The translations under genes and the position numbers were made by a program. From a virus: 26,827 bases of DNA. A model generated the notes under the pieces. The model did not search any database. It was not told the DNA's origin and saw only the letters and a list, made by a program, of their open reading frames with translations. Position 1 is the stretch's first letter. The number at the start of each line of letters is the position of its first letter. Location: IMG/VR virus record IMGVR_UViG_3300017613_003051, positions 1 to 26,827 of that record, one strand, 5' to 3'. Shown in pieces: positions 17,032 through 24,085 of this stretch.

Positions 17032-17784
17032 TTACAACGGATATTGCTTTCCACTCCCTCGATCTATGTGTTTACAGAAGATTCCAGTGTCACAAAGGAA
17101 TGGGTACTTTTTCCTTGCGATCTTTTTCCAGCCGGATTCTTTTAAAATCCTGTTTTTATCTGCAAGCAATTTGTCAAAAAAGAAAAGATCCTGAGTTCCC
17201 AATTGCGCCTGGAAATGAAAAGGCTTCATGGTGAAATCAATATTTCTCGGCGTAATAAATACTTGTCTTGTTTCTTCTCCATTAGCTGCCCGGTAAAGCT
17301 CGGATTCATCCCATATTTTTTTAAGAATACTCATATGCATAAGCAGACAACCCATCGGCAAACCATCACACCAGACTTTATCGCCCATTTTCCATTTGTA
17401 ATAGCAACCATTTCCCCTGCCTCGGAATACAAGCGGTTCAGATGGATTGCCTTTTGAAAAATATAAGCCAGAAACAATTGGAATATCACCTTTCTGTACA
17501 TACTTATTCATCCTAAGAAAACAATCTGGAGGAAGCATTACGTCATCTTCTATAATTAGGAGCCATTCAACTTCTAATTGTAGAGCCTGTTTGACCATGA
17601 GGTTATACGCATCATCGATGGAAAATCCAAGGGCTGTATAGTTAATATCAAACCCGGCAGCAGCCCAGTTAATTGGAATGACCTGGGCATATCTGGCATT
17701 TGCCCATTCATAACGAATCCAGCCTTCAGTTGCTACGCCAATAAGTATGGGTGCTCGCCATTTAGTTGTGTTGGTTTGAATCAT
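17032..17784 (-). CDS. Glycosyltransferase, GT-A fold
   Basis: 250 residues. A nucleotide-sugar binding N-terminal half ends in the acidic motif IIEDD at residues 77-81, the expected DxD-like metal and sugar-nucleotide site of GT-A enzymes. It is followed by a PPDCFLRM helix and GDIPIVSGLYFSKG. The C-terminal part has further aromatic and acidic blocks (TQDLFFFDKLL). No membrane segment or signal peptide is seen, so it should be soluble. The ATG overlaps the stop of the small gene before it (ATGA). It lies among virion genes, so acceptors may be phage structural proteins; host glycan modification is the alternative. Sugar specificity cannot be read. Confidence 0.82.
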   Translation of the reverse strand: MIQTNTTKWRAPILIGVATEGWIRYEWANARYAQVIPINWAAAGFDINYTALGFSIDDAYNLMVKQALQLEVEWLLIIEDDVMLPPDCFLRMNKYVQKGDIPIVSGLYFSKGNPSEPLVFRGRGNGCYYKWKMGDKVWCDGLPMGCLLMHMSILKKIWDESELYRAANGEETRQVFITPRNIDFTMKPFHFQAQLGTQDLFFFDKLLADKNRILKESGWKKIARKKYPFLCDTGIFCKHIDRGSGKQYPL

Positions 17785-17954
17785 TTTAAATATATCTCCT
17801 TATGGGCACGCTCCCAATAACAGCGAGGCAGTTTACATATATAATTCTCAGCTACATGACTTATTATATTTGCAAGTTTATGTGGCATCAAGAACTCAAC
17901 TGAGAATCTGCGCCTACCTATATGTAAATACATTTCTATCATATCTTTTTTCAC
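17781..17954 (-). CDS. Small basic protein of unknown function
   Basis: 57 residues from the GTG at 17954. I chose this start because GGAGG lies eight bases upstream, directly after the neighbouring stop. The frame is open back to 18044 but would then overlap the whole end of the preceding gene. The protein is basic (HIGRRRFSVEF) with two Cys and several His near the end (ICKLPRCYWERAHKE). No known domain recognised. It is coupled to the glycosyltransferase by an ATGA overlap, so it may be an accessory factor. Confidence 0.6.
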   Translation of the reverse strand: MKKDMIEMYLHIGRRRFSVEFLMPHKLANIISHVAENYICKLPRCYWERAHKEIYLK

Positions 17955-17958
17955 TGCC

Positions 17959-18144
17959 TTATCCTCCCTCACAGTCATGATCATCAAATCCACAATACAT
18001 TTGACCGCACTCACAACATTCATCATGATGCTTGCATTCTCCATACTTATTTAGGAATTCACCACAATGTTTGCACATTACGTCTTCATATATTGGAAGT
18101 TCATATCCCGCTGTTGGGATAGTTTTTTCTGTTATGAGTCTCAT
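17959..18144 (-). CDS. Small zinc-ribbon-like protein
   Basis: 61 residues. The C-terminal half carries CKHCGEFLNKYGECKHHDEC, then CECGQMYC and a His-Asp-Cys end, a density of CxxC and His that indicates one or two zinc sites. The N-terminus is a short beta strand region (TIPTAGYELPIYEDVMC). The start overlaps the preceding gene by ATGA. Role unknown; similar small zinc proteins are common in phage genomes and are seldom characterised. Confidence 0.75.
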   Translation of the reverse strand: MRLITEKTIPTAGYELPIYEDVMCKHCGEFLNKYGECKHHDECCECGQMYCGFDDHDCEGG

Positions 18145-18314
18145 GATCCTTTATTTATTAAATTGATATCGGAAGCTACTACTCCATTGGCTTTTTCTTC
18201 ATCAGTAAGACAACCTTGTAAAGCTTGATTAACAGGTAACTGGCAAAGACACATTGATCTAGCTATTGCTTTCCCACAAAAAACACAGAATATGCCTTCT
18301 TCATCAGTTTGCAT
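18141..18314 (-). CDS. Small Cys-rich protein (57 residues)
   Basis: Reads MQTDEEGIFCVFCGKAIARS at the N-terminus, with CVFCGKA followed by MCLC, which suggests a small zinc ribbon. The remainder is an acidic, helix-prone tail (LTDEEKANG). The start is well supported: AGGAG stands about eight bases upstream, and ATG overlaps the methyltransferase stop (TAATG). The stop overlaps the next ATG. Without this gene the 18145-18313 stretch would be an anomalous gap in the operon. Confidence 0.75.
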   Translation of the reverse strand: MQTDEEGIFCVFCGKAIARSMCLCQLPVNQALQGCLTDEEKANGVVASDINLINKGS

Positions 18315-18772
18315 TATTTTATCTCCTCGATCTTGCTCATAGCAAGCTCCAAGTCACCATGAACTGACCAGAATAAATTATCTATTCTCCATGGTTTTGG
18401 TTTATAAATTTGATAGAGTGGTTCTCGTGGATCAAAATAAGTGGCTGTGGCTTCTACCCATGGATTGCAATGTGTTGGATCTTGGTAATACCTAAAGCTT
18501 CCACCATAAGGCGTAGAGATTAAAAGTTTACCTTCTACTTCTAATACCCTCCAACACTCATTAATTAGATCTATTGTAAGCCAAGGCTTGATGTGTTCAA
18601 TGAAGTGAGACATCTTGATTACTGATGCTTCACTATCCTTGAATGGCCAAGGAAAGACTTCAGCATCATGAACAATTTCAACCCCATTTACCTTACGATT
18701 ATCCATGCCTACAAAACCAGGCTGGCAGTTCTCTCCACAGCCAACATCAATACACAGTTTAGCTTTAGCCAT
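18314..18772 (-). CDS. SAM-dependent methyltransferase, class I
   Basis: 152 residues. Motif I appears almost at the N-terminus (CIDVGCGENCQPGF), followed by the acidic VGMDNR, GVEIVHDAE, then FPWPF, MSHFIEHI and a post-I region with LINECWRVLEVEGKLLISTP. This form is a compact class I methyltransferase similar to many phage and glycan-cluster methyltransferases. It may methylate a sugar or an end group of the glycan built by the neighbouring glycosyltransferases. DNA methylation is unlikely because no target-recognition domain or (D/N)PP(Y/F) motif is present. SD AAAGGATTACT precedes the ATG. Confidence 0.8.
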   Translation of the reverse strand: MAKAKLCIDVGCGENCQPGFVGMDNRKVNGVEIVHDAEVFPWPFKDSEASVIKMSHFIEHIKPWLTIDLINECWRVLEVEGKLLISTPYGGSFRYYQDPTHCNPWVEATATYFDPREPLYQIYKPKPWRIDNLFWSVHGDLELAMSKIEEIK

Positions 18773-18781
18773 AGTAATCCT

Positions 18782-18973
18782 TTAGTCTTTAGTGTGTGTA
18801 GTATTCATTTCTGCGAGTTTTTTATGCATTTCAATTTTATTTTTTAGATATTTTTTTTCTTCAATGTAATACATTTCTTTATTACAGAAGGGACAAAAAT
18901 ATCTATTTGAATAATGAATTTTGCATGTAAAACCATATCCACACTCACAGCAAAATATGACACCTGATTCCAT
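18782..18973 (-). CDS. Small zinc-ribbon protein with helical tail
   Basis: 63 residues. CCECGYGFTC at residues 8-17 and CPFCNKEM at about 27-34 form a two-knuckle zinc ribbon; the rest is a basic helix (EEKKYLKNKIEMHKKLAEM). AAGGAA lies close upstream. Probably nucleic-acid or protein binding. No specific function can be assigned. Confidence 0.75.
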   Translation of the reverse strand: MESGVIFCCECGYGFTCKIHYSNRYFCPFCNKEMYYIEEKKYLKNKIEMHKKLAEMNTTHTKD

Positions 18974-18983
18974 TTAATGTTCC

Positions 18984-19472
18984 TTATGTTGTGGTCTGGA
19001 ACCTTAACTGATACGTCATGCTTACTGCCTGGTTAGATCCCCAGGAGCTTACAGCATAAGTATTACCGCAAAGCAAAGATCCACCTGAAGATGTATTAAA
19101 AAGTCCAATATTCTTCAGTGTACAATCACCTGGATGATCCCCGCTGGCCCACTCTGCTGTAGCCTGTAATGTCTTCGATGATATTACAGAGTTAGAAACA
19201 GCTTTTCGTGCTCCAGTTTCGCCTTGAAGTGTATTCGCCGCTGCCCCGGGAGCTGTCCCGGTACCAAGTTGGGCATGGGTAATAAATTTTGACCCTGCTA
19301 TTGAACCAATGGATTTGCAAATATAGTCCTGAAATCCTTCATTCACAACTTCGTTTGGTCCTCTCCAGCCACTGTCACCGACAATCTTCAATCTGCCTTT
19401 TTTGTCCCGTTCACCAATTTTAATCCTGGTGAATCCTTGAAGTGCAACAAATTCTTTTAGTTTCTGTCCCAT
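18984..19472 (-). CDS. Virion structural protein (tail-fibre or decoration type)
   Basis: 162 residues with a very strong SD (AGGAGG, eight bases upstream). The pattern VVNEGF..YI...IGS at residues 42-58, AQLGTGTAPGAA-x-x-TLQGE, a variable middle and IGLFNTSSGGSLLCGNTYAV near the end is a familiar one in phage structural proteins of about 150-250 residues. The protein is beta-rich with no catalytic motif. The strong SD suggests high-level expression, unlike the surrounding glycan genes, and fits a multi-copy virion protein. Its place inside the glycosyltransferase cluster makes it an attractive candidate for a glycosylated substrate. Confidence 0.7.
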   Translation of the reverse strand: MGQKLKEFVALQGFTRIKIGERDKKGRLKIVGDSGWRGPNEVVNEGFQDYICKSIGSIAGSKFITHAQLGTGTAPGAAANTLQGETGARKAVSNSVISSKTLQATAEWASGDHPGDCTLKNIGLFNTSSGGSLLCGNTYAVSSWGSNQAVSMTYQLRFQTTT

Positions 19473-19490
19473 TTTTTTTCCTCCTGTTGG

Positions 19491-20042
19491 TTAAAATTCA
19501 TTCCATTTTGTTTTTTGCCTGTAAAGATGATATACATAGACCCCTGGCATCAGATAAGTTTCATATCCGAATTTTATGAGCTTTTGGTAATAATCGTTAT
19601 CGACTCCGAGAAACCCATCTTTAAAGCCTTTAACATCTTCCCATGCTTTTTTATGTGTAAGCATGAAGAATCCGGAAAACCCAGCAAATTTTTTTCCTTC
19701 ATGGTTCATTCCTGTCTTTTTGTTTCCAATAAGCAGTAACTCTGGCCCGTGCTTGGTCCATCGCTCCTTTGCAAATCTCATATGAGCCATTATGTCATCA
19801 TTCTGGGGTGCTCCTCTGCACCACTGAGGCTCACATGCTATCCTATTCGTAACACATGATATCCATCCGGCCTTATGTCCTATCTTTTTAGTTACCCCTT
19901 CACAAATTTCGTAGTAATGAGGATTAAGCAGTAAAATATCATGGTCCATGAATAGGACCCAATCATTCACGGTTCTCATTGAAAGGTTATATGCTTTACC
20001 AAGCTGCATATTAGGCATGTATGGAATTCTGATGTCTATCAT
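19491..20042 (-). CDS. Glycosyltransferase-like protein, GT2-type
   Basis: 183 residues starting MIDIRIPYMPN. I chose the ATG at 20042 because AGGAAG stands just upstream and because proteins of this kind begin with a short strand followed by LGKAYNL and a D-x-D region. Here that is DWVLFMDHDILLL at 28-40, with the metal site D33-H34-D35. Later blocks are GWISCVTNRIAC, the FSGFFMLTHKKAWEDVKGF strand-helix and GVDNDYYQKL. It overlaps the preceding glycosyltransferase gene by 32 bases in another frame. Its acceptor is unknown. Confidence 0.78.
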   Translation of the reverse strand: MIDIRIPYMPNMQLGKAYNLSMRTVNDWVLFMDHDILLLNPHYYEICEGVTKKIGHKAGWISCVTNRIACEPQWCRGAPQNDDIMAHMRFAKERWTKHGPELLLIGNKKTGMNHEGKKFAGFSGFFMLTHKKAWEDVKGFKDGFLGVDNDYYQKLIKFGYETYLMPGVYVYHLYRQKTKWNEF

Positions 20043-20622
20043 AATCTTCCTGTATTTTGGTAAATTGTTCCTGTATACTCGTGTTAAATTCCGGCATCCC
20101 ATTTCCTATTGATGCTTGAAATATGATACGGTTCCACCAATGAACTTTTTCAAACTCGTATGCGGCATTTATAAAATAATAGTCCCCGGCTTTTTTTGCA
20201 TTCCATTTGCTTGAATATTTTTTAAACGTTTCTCTTTTAACAATGAAATTTGGGGAACCGATAGTTCCACGGATTGGTGTTCGTTGCCACCAATTAATAG
20301 GAGGGTACAACTTTTTATCTATGTATCCCTTTACGATAATTATTGATGCACTGATCTTTTCGTCGAGCTTTTTTAGTTCTTCAATAAAAGAGAGATCAGT
20401 AATATAATCATCGTCATCGAGTACGTAGATCCACTTACCGTTTACACGATTTCTGCTTTCATGGATTTGTGAATTTGCCCAGTGAAGGCCTTTTTTGTTG
20501 TTATCGTGTATTAATAAGTGCTCGAAGTCTTTGTTTGTTTGGTTTTGGACTGAGGCTATACAGCGTTCCAGCTGTTTTGGACGCTTGAAGCATCGAGTCA
20601 GTATGCTTAAAAATGGTTTCAT
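20011..20622 (-). CDS. Glycosyltransferase family 2-like protein
   Basis: 203 residues starting MKPFLSILTRCFKRP; a TTG three codons upstream is less likely. It has the standard GT-A beginning (LSILTR, then QLERCIASVQNQTNKDFEHLLIHDN) and an acidic nucleotide-sugar motif DDDD at 69-72 in YVLDDDDY. The C-terminal half (GTIGSPNFIVKRETF, KAGDYYF) supplies the acceptor-side blocks. Its first 122 bases overlap the end of the preceding glycosyltransferase gene, and no good SD is visible, so it may be translated by reinitiation. Confidence 0.8.
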   Translation of the reverse strand: MKPFLSILTRCFKRPKQLERCIASVQNQTNKDFEHLLIHDNNKKGLHWANSQIHESRNRVNGKWIYVLDDDDYITDLSFIEELKKLDEKISASIIIVKGYIDKKLYPPINWWQRTPIRGTIGSPNFIVKRETFKKYSSKWNAKKAGDYYFINAAYEFEKVHWWNRIIFQASIGNGMPEFNTSIQEQFTKIQEDYDRHQNSIHA

Positions 20623-21733
20623 TTTTATCAAACCAGCTTTTTAAGCCCTGCTGAAGTTCATCTGCGAGTTTCTTGGATATGTTCGGCATTACGGCATATA
20701 ATCGTTCGAGTTCAATTTTGCTGTGCTCTAGATATGTTACCGAAAGATGGAACAACGCAAACGCCAGGCTGTCTTCGTTGTAACTGAATGCAAACCTTGC
20801 AGCTCTTTTGACAGTATCTTTTTTGAACGAATGATATGACGTTACAAATGCACGTGCGCCAGCTCCTACCAAGTTCTGGTTGTTTGTAAGCAATCCGTAT
20901 CTTAGCAGAGCCATATTTATATCCAGATCCCCTGGAATTTCTTTTAATGCGATTTCCAACCATTTCCAACATTGCTTCATGTCGTCATTTTTCATGTGCA
21001 TTATAATAATGCTATAATATACTGATTCATGAAACTTACCTTTTGCAATGTTGCTTCTATGTTTTGCATATTCTTCAGCCCACCTCAGAGATTTTATGTT
21101 ATCGAGCCCGAACTGCGAATATGCTTGAGAAATATAGAACATGGAATCATAATCTTTTGGATCTTCTTCGAGAGATTGGTGTAAGAGTTCAATTGTTCTT
21201 TTAGCTTTTACTTTTCGTTGATACGGTTCCAGGTCATATCCATAATGATTTAATTTTCCGAATGGGAATATGCCAACATTTCCTTTGAACATCGGTTCAT
21301 TATGAATTCTTCGTTTATATTTTACCTTCCCTCTGCGAAAGATTCTAACAGGATGCATTGTGGCAACTTGCTTTCCAGCACACATGTCTGTGAGCTCTAG
21401 GGTTATTGCATGGATACTACTTTTGACGCGACTCAGAAAATCTAACAGAATTCTTGGGTTCCTGTTATTAAAGAATACAAGTTCTTCATCTGCGTCTATT
21501 TGAAATATCCAGTCACCTGTTGCATAACTGAAAGATTGATTTCGGTGCTTTGCGAAGTTATCTTCCCATAAATGGTGATATACTTTTGCACCATAATCTT
21601 TTGCTATTTTTACAGTTTGATCTAAAGATCCAGTATCAACAACAATCAGTTCAGCAAAAAGTCCCTTTAAAGATTCAAGACATCGTGGCAAATTCTTTTG
21701 TTCGTTTTTGACAATCATTGCCACTGATAGCAT
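20501..21733 (-). CDS. SunS-type glycosyltransferase with helical C-terminal repeats
   Basis: 410 residues. It begins LSVAMIVKNEQKNLPRCLESL, then IVVDTGSLDQTVKIAKDYGA, a W..FAKHRN helix and the metal motif D80-A-D-E-E. An HNEPMF block follows, and then helical TPR-like hairpins (KRTIELLHQSLEEDPKDYDSM). This domain plan is that of SunS, the peptide S-glycosyltransferase encoded by Bacillus phage SPbeta, and of related GT2-TPR proteins, which makes a protein acceptor plausible. It is soluble, with no membrane segment. The ATG overlaps the preceding stop (TAATG). The last 40 residues overlap the next gene in another frame and look unrelated to the fold. Confidence 0.83.
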   Translation of the reverse strand: MLSVAMIVKNEQKNLPRCLESLKGLFAELIVVDTGSLDQTVKIAKDYGAKVYHHLWEDNFAKHRNQSFSYATGDWIFQIDADEELVFFNNRNPRILLDFLSRVKSSIHAITLELTDMCAGKQVATMHPVRIFRRGKVKYKRRIHNEPMFKGNVGIFPFGKLNHYGYDLEPYQRKVKAKRTIELLHQSLEEDPKDYDSMFYISQAYSQFGLDNIKSLRWAEEYAKHRSNIAKGKFHESVYYSIIIMHMKNDDMKQCWKWLEIALKEIPGDLDINMALLRYGLLTNNQNLVGAGARAFVTSYHSFKKDTVKRAARFAFSYNEDSLAFALFHLSVTYLEHSKIELERLYAVMPNISKKLADELQQGLKSWFDKNETIFKHTDSMLQASKTAGTLYSLSPKPNKQRLRALINTR

Positions 21734-22197
21734 TAATCACCTTCTTTGTGTTGGATGTACGCAGAATCAACCAGGCTTCTTATTTTGTCAATAAGGTCGT
21801 TTAATTTCATTGAAAGCTTTAGGTCATGATCTTCGAACCTTTTATCTGCAAAGTTTATTATACTTTCTTTCTTTCGCATTGCAGAAATTCTTTCAATGAG
21901 CGTGTTCAAGTCACCCGCACCGTAATATGTGCCGATGTCCAGTGTTAAATTTGGCCCAGTTCTGTCTATCACAGTGATTTTTTTGTGCATCGCCGTGTCT
22001 TTTCCTGCAGGTGGGGAATTCATAATTCTTACATGCCCTGCTTTAACTTCGTGTTTTACATAAGCAGGATCCATTTGCATGCATAATGTTCCATCTACCT
22101 GAACTTCAAAGTCATGCCCCCATAAGCGGATTGGAATCCCTGGAACTTTTGTGTGTAACTTCGTGTCTACCGTTGCTCTTACCCATACTTTGTCCAT
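21733..22197 (-). CDS. Conserved-looking virion-region protein of unknown function
   Basis: 154 residues. GGGGAG lies seven bases before the ATG. Residues 1-65 look like a small beta domain (VWVRATVDTKLHTK, GHDFEVQVDGT), the centre (KKITVIDRTGPNLTLDIGTYYGAGD) is also beta, and the C-terminus is a charged helix likely to form a coiled coil (LKLSMKLNDLIDKIRSLV). It follows the capsid gene directly and is coupled to the SunS-type glycosyltransferase by TAATG. It could be a capsid decoration or assembly protein. I do not recognise the family. Confidence 0.6.
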   Translation of the reverse strand: MDKVWVRATVDTKLHTKVPGIPIRLWGHDFEVQVDGTLCMQMDPAYVKHEVKAGHVRIMNSPPAGKDTAMHKKITVIDRTGPNLTLDIGTYYGAGDLNTLIERISAMRKKESIINFADKRFEDHDLKLSMKLNDLIDKIRSLVDSAYIQHKEGD

Positions 22198-22217
22198 ATT
22201 TCTTCTCCCCGTTTTTT

Positions 22218-22245
22218 AATGAGGACCCGTTTCCGAGCCCTCATT
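22218..22245 (-). promoter_or_regulatory. GAAA-tetraloop hairpin downstream of the capsid gene
   Basis: In - strand RNA, a 12-bp stem (two G-U pairs) closes a GAAA tetraloop. The stem starts AAUGAGG and ends CCUCAUU. On the + strand the loop would read UUUC, so the stable GNRA loop exists only in the - strand transcript. A run of A, not U, follows, so it is not a simple terminator. It stands 25 bases after the capsid stop and 12 bases before the SD of the next gene, a place where a hairpin could protect capsid mRNA from 3' decay or limit downstream translation. Confidence 0.7.
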
Positions 22246-22269
22246 GATGGAAACCGCATTTGCAGGAAC

Positions 22270-23211
22270 TTAGTTAGAGATTGAAGTAAGTCGTGCAAGA
22301 CCTTTTCGGTTAAAGAGCCCTATATTGGCATACTGTTTGACACGCCATATTGAAACATCTTTGTGTTCTTTTGCTCCGACAGGTTCTACCATAATTCCTG
22401 CGGGTACCGCAATTGGATGAACTCCTGCAATACCAACCTTGTTTGATCCGTCATCGAAACAACCAGCCCATACTGACGTCAAAGCACCACCGCTTAAAGC
22501 TGCACCGTTTGATGTTTCAACAATGGACAAATAATCGTTCCTGAAGATCGGAATATTTTCGTACGAGATAACTTCTCTGTCTGTACCCGGGAGCTTAATT
22601 ACCCAGTCTGCCGGGGTTCCGCCGAGTGCTCTGAGTAGAACTTTATAAGACCTGATTGTTCTTGCTGGCATCATGATCCAATCAACCTGACCATCCTTTG
22701 AAAGGACAAGATCAAGAAGTTCGTCAAGAAGCACGAATGAAAGGGTTTGAGTAGTTGCCGCAGTTGTGTACTGTGTTGCATCGCACAAGCTGTGAAAACT
22801 GTTCATTTGTGGGGTTGAACCGGTTCCAGTGGCCATTCCAGTTTGGAATAACCTTCCAAGAGACTTGGCCTTCAATGCAATTTCAAGACCTATCTGGTCA
22901 ACACCGGCTCCGGATGACTGAGCCTGGACAAGTCCGTCCATTTCAGCGTCACCGATTAGTTTTGTTGCTCTGAATACTTTTTGTGTGAATGTGGAAGCCG
23001 TTTTTGCAGTGGCTGAAATTGTTGCTCCAACCGCCGCTACCTCGGTAGGTCCGAGAGTAAGCTCCCTGTTTACGATTAGACCCTGACCTTCATATCCGGT
23101 AAAAGGAAGAATGTCATAAAGTGGGTTTACCGAAATAAAATCCTCTGCCACGCCTTGGACGATCTCATCATTTATTAATAGTGCAGCTTCTGCGAGAGTC
23201 TGCGTTGCCAT
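22270..23211 (-). CDS. Major capsid protein, HK97-fold
   Basis: 313 residues. The start (MATQTLAEAALLINDEIVQG, then VSVNPLYDILPFTGYEG-like) and the E-loop-like region (VNRELTLGPTEVAAVGATI) fit the group of siphophage capsid proteins that begin with an LAEAA helix and IxxxPLxxxLPF. Later blocks (VDWIMMPARTIRSYKVLLRALGG, YENIPIFRNDYLS) match the P-domain region, and the end (VKQYANIGLFNRKGLARL) is a typical final strand. A strong SD (GAGGTGAT) precedes the ATG. The gene is directly downstream of a scaffold gene, and no protease gene lies nearby, so the scaffold is probably not cleaved by a dedicated phage protease. Confidence 0.92.
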   Translation of the reverse strand: MATQTLAEAALLINDEIVQGVAEDFISVNPLYDILPFTGYEGQGLIVNRELTLGPTEVAAVGATISATAKTASTFTQKVFRATKLIGDAEMDGLVQAQSSGAGVDQIGLEIALKAKSLGRLFQTGMATGTGSTPQMNSFHSLCDATQYTTAATTQTLSFVLLDELLDLVLSKDGQVDWIMMPARTIRSYKVLLRALGGTPADWVIKLPGTDREVISYENIPIFRNDYLSIVETSNGAALSGGALTSVWAGCFDDGSNKVGIAGVHPIAVPAGIMVEPVGAKEHKDVSIWRVKQYANIGLFNRKGLARLTSISN

Positions 23212-23243
23212 AATATCACCTCATTTAGTTTGGCAGCGTGGCA

Positions 23244-24038
23244 TTACGTACCAAATTTTTCTGGATGACGTCTTTTCAAGCCAGCTGCTATTTTTTCTGC
23301 AGGTGATCCATAATCACCCTTTTGTGCAGGACCTAAATTCCCCGTAGCAAAAGGTCCACCCGGACTCATATTAAGAATCTCATTTTTTCTCGGATGTTCA
23401 TCGATGATTTTGGCTATGGCTTCTTCGAAATCGGCAGGCTCTCCATGTGTTTTCTGTGATTTTAATACCTCACCACTTTTATCGAGAGCAACAATACTGA
23501 GTGTACTTTCATCAACTTTGAATCTGTCACCAAAGATTTTTACAGCATCCTCAGCCGGATATATTGTTTTTTTGTTTTTTCCACTGAAATGTGGGCTGTT
23601 GGCAAATTGTGTGGTTATTAGGAGACTTTTTATTATTCCATCTTTTGACAGTATAATACCGTCTCTGTCTAATATTTGCTGATCGTAACCTTTTTTGATG
23701 TCAATTTTTTCTGTTTCAAATCCTTGGAGCATCTCTGATTTTAAAATTTTGATACCATTGGCATCAAGAAGTTCCTTTGATTTTAGGTTTTTAACAGTTT
23801 CAATCGCTTCTGCAGCAACCTTTATGTCTATTCCTTTAAATTTTTTAAGGTCGCTTTTCAGCGCTTCAGTCTTTGTAAAGAAACGAGTCTTTTCTTCAGT
23901 CAGATCAGCGATCTTTTTGTCTTTTGCATCAAGCGTTTTTTTTGCATCAAACGGACTTTCCGAACCGTCCTCATACTTATAAACCGGACAGCCATCTTTT
24001 AGTACAACATTGCCATTTTCATCGAGTATTAAATCCAT
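23244..24038 (-). CDS. Capsid scaffold protein
   Basis: 264 residues. Acidic and basic helices dominate: the N-terminal strand pair (LDENGNVVLKDGCPVYKYEDG) is followed by a coiled-coil region from about 30 to 75 (KTLDAKDKKIADLTEEKTRF), then more helical linker and a Gly/Pro-rich end (MSPGGPFATGN...). This layout, next to the capsid gene, is that of phage scaffold proteins, which guide procapsid assembly and then leave the head. The start lies just after a tandem repeat that contains in-frame ATGs for a short leader peptide. Confidence 0.82.
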   Translation of the reverse strand: MDLILDENGNVVLKDGCPVYKYEDGSESPFDAKKTLDAKDKKIADLTEEKTRFFTKTEALKSDLKKFKGIDIKVAAEAIETVKNLKSKELLDANGIKILKSEMLQGFETEKIDIKKGYDQQILDRDGIILSKDGIIKSLLITTQFANSPHFSGKNKKTIYPAEDAVKIFGDRFKVDESTLSIVALDKSGEVLKSQKTHGEPADFEEAIAKIIDEHPRKNEILNMSPGGPFATGNLGPAQKGDYGSPAEKIAAGLKRRHPEKFGT

Positions 24039-24085
24039 AGCATCTCGCCTGTTCCTTTCGGCATCTCGCCTGTTCCTTTCGGCAT
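24029..24085 (-). CDS. Possible 18-residue leader peptide built of 7-residue repeats
   Basis: The frame reads MPKGTGEMPKGTGEMLWI and stops inside the start of the scaffold gene, so its stop overlaps the scaffold ATG region. Each 21-bp repeat supplies one ATG preceded by an AGG-type SD, so initiation could occur at several points. Whether it is translated is unknown; it may act only as a repeated ribosome entry site. It is listed because it would couple to scaffold translation. Confidence 0.4.
   Translation of the reverse strand: MPKGTGEMPKGTGEMLWI

Noticed and set aside
17781-18044. 87-residue version of the small basic protein
   Set aside because: It would read through the coding region of the zinc protein at 17959-18144; the GTG at 17954 has a better SD and a natural position.
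18314-18772. DNA methyltransferase for phage genome protection
   Set aside because: The 152-residue protein has only a class I SAM core, with no DPPY-type motif or target-recognition domain, and is surrounded by glycan genes.
19491-20102. Longer version of the 183-residue glycosyltransferase
   Set aside because: It would overlap the preceding glycosyltransferase by 92 bases; the ATG at 20042 has a good SD and matches the normal start of this kind of protein.
22218-22245. Rho-independent terminator after the capsid gene
   Set aside because: The stem is followed by A residues, not U, on the - strand. On the + strand the T run precedes the stem and there is no gene to terminate.
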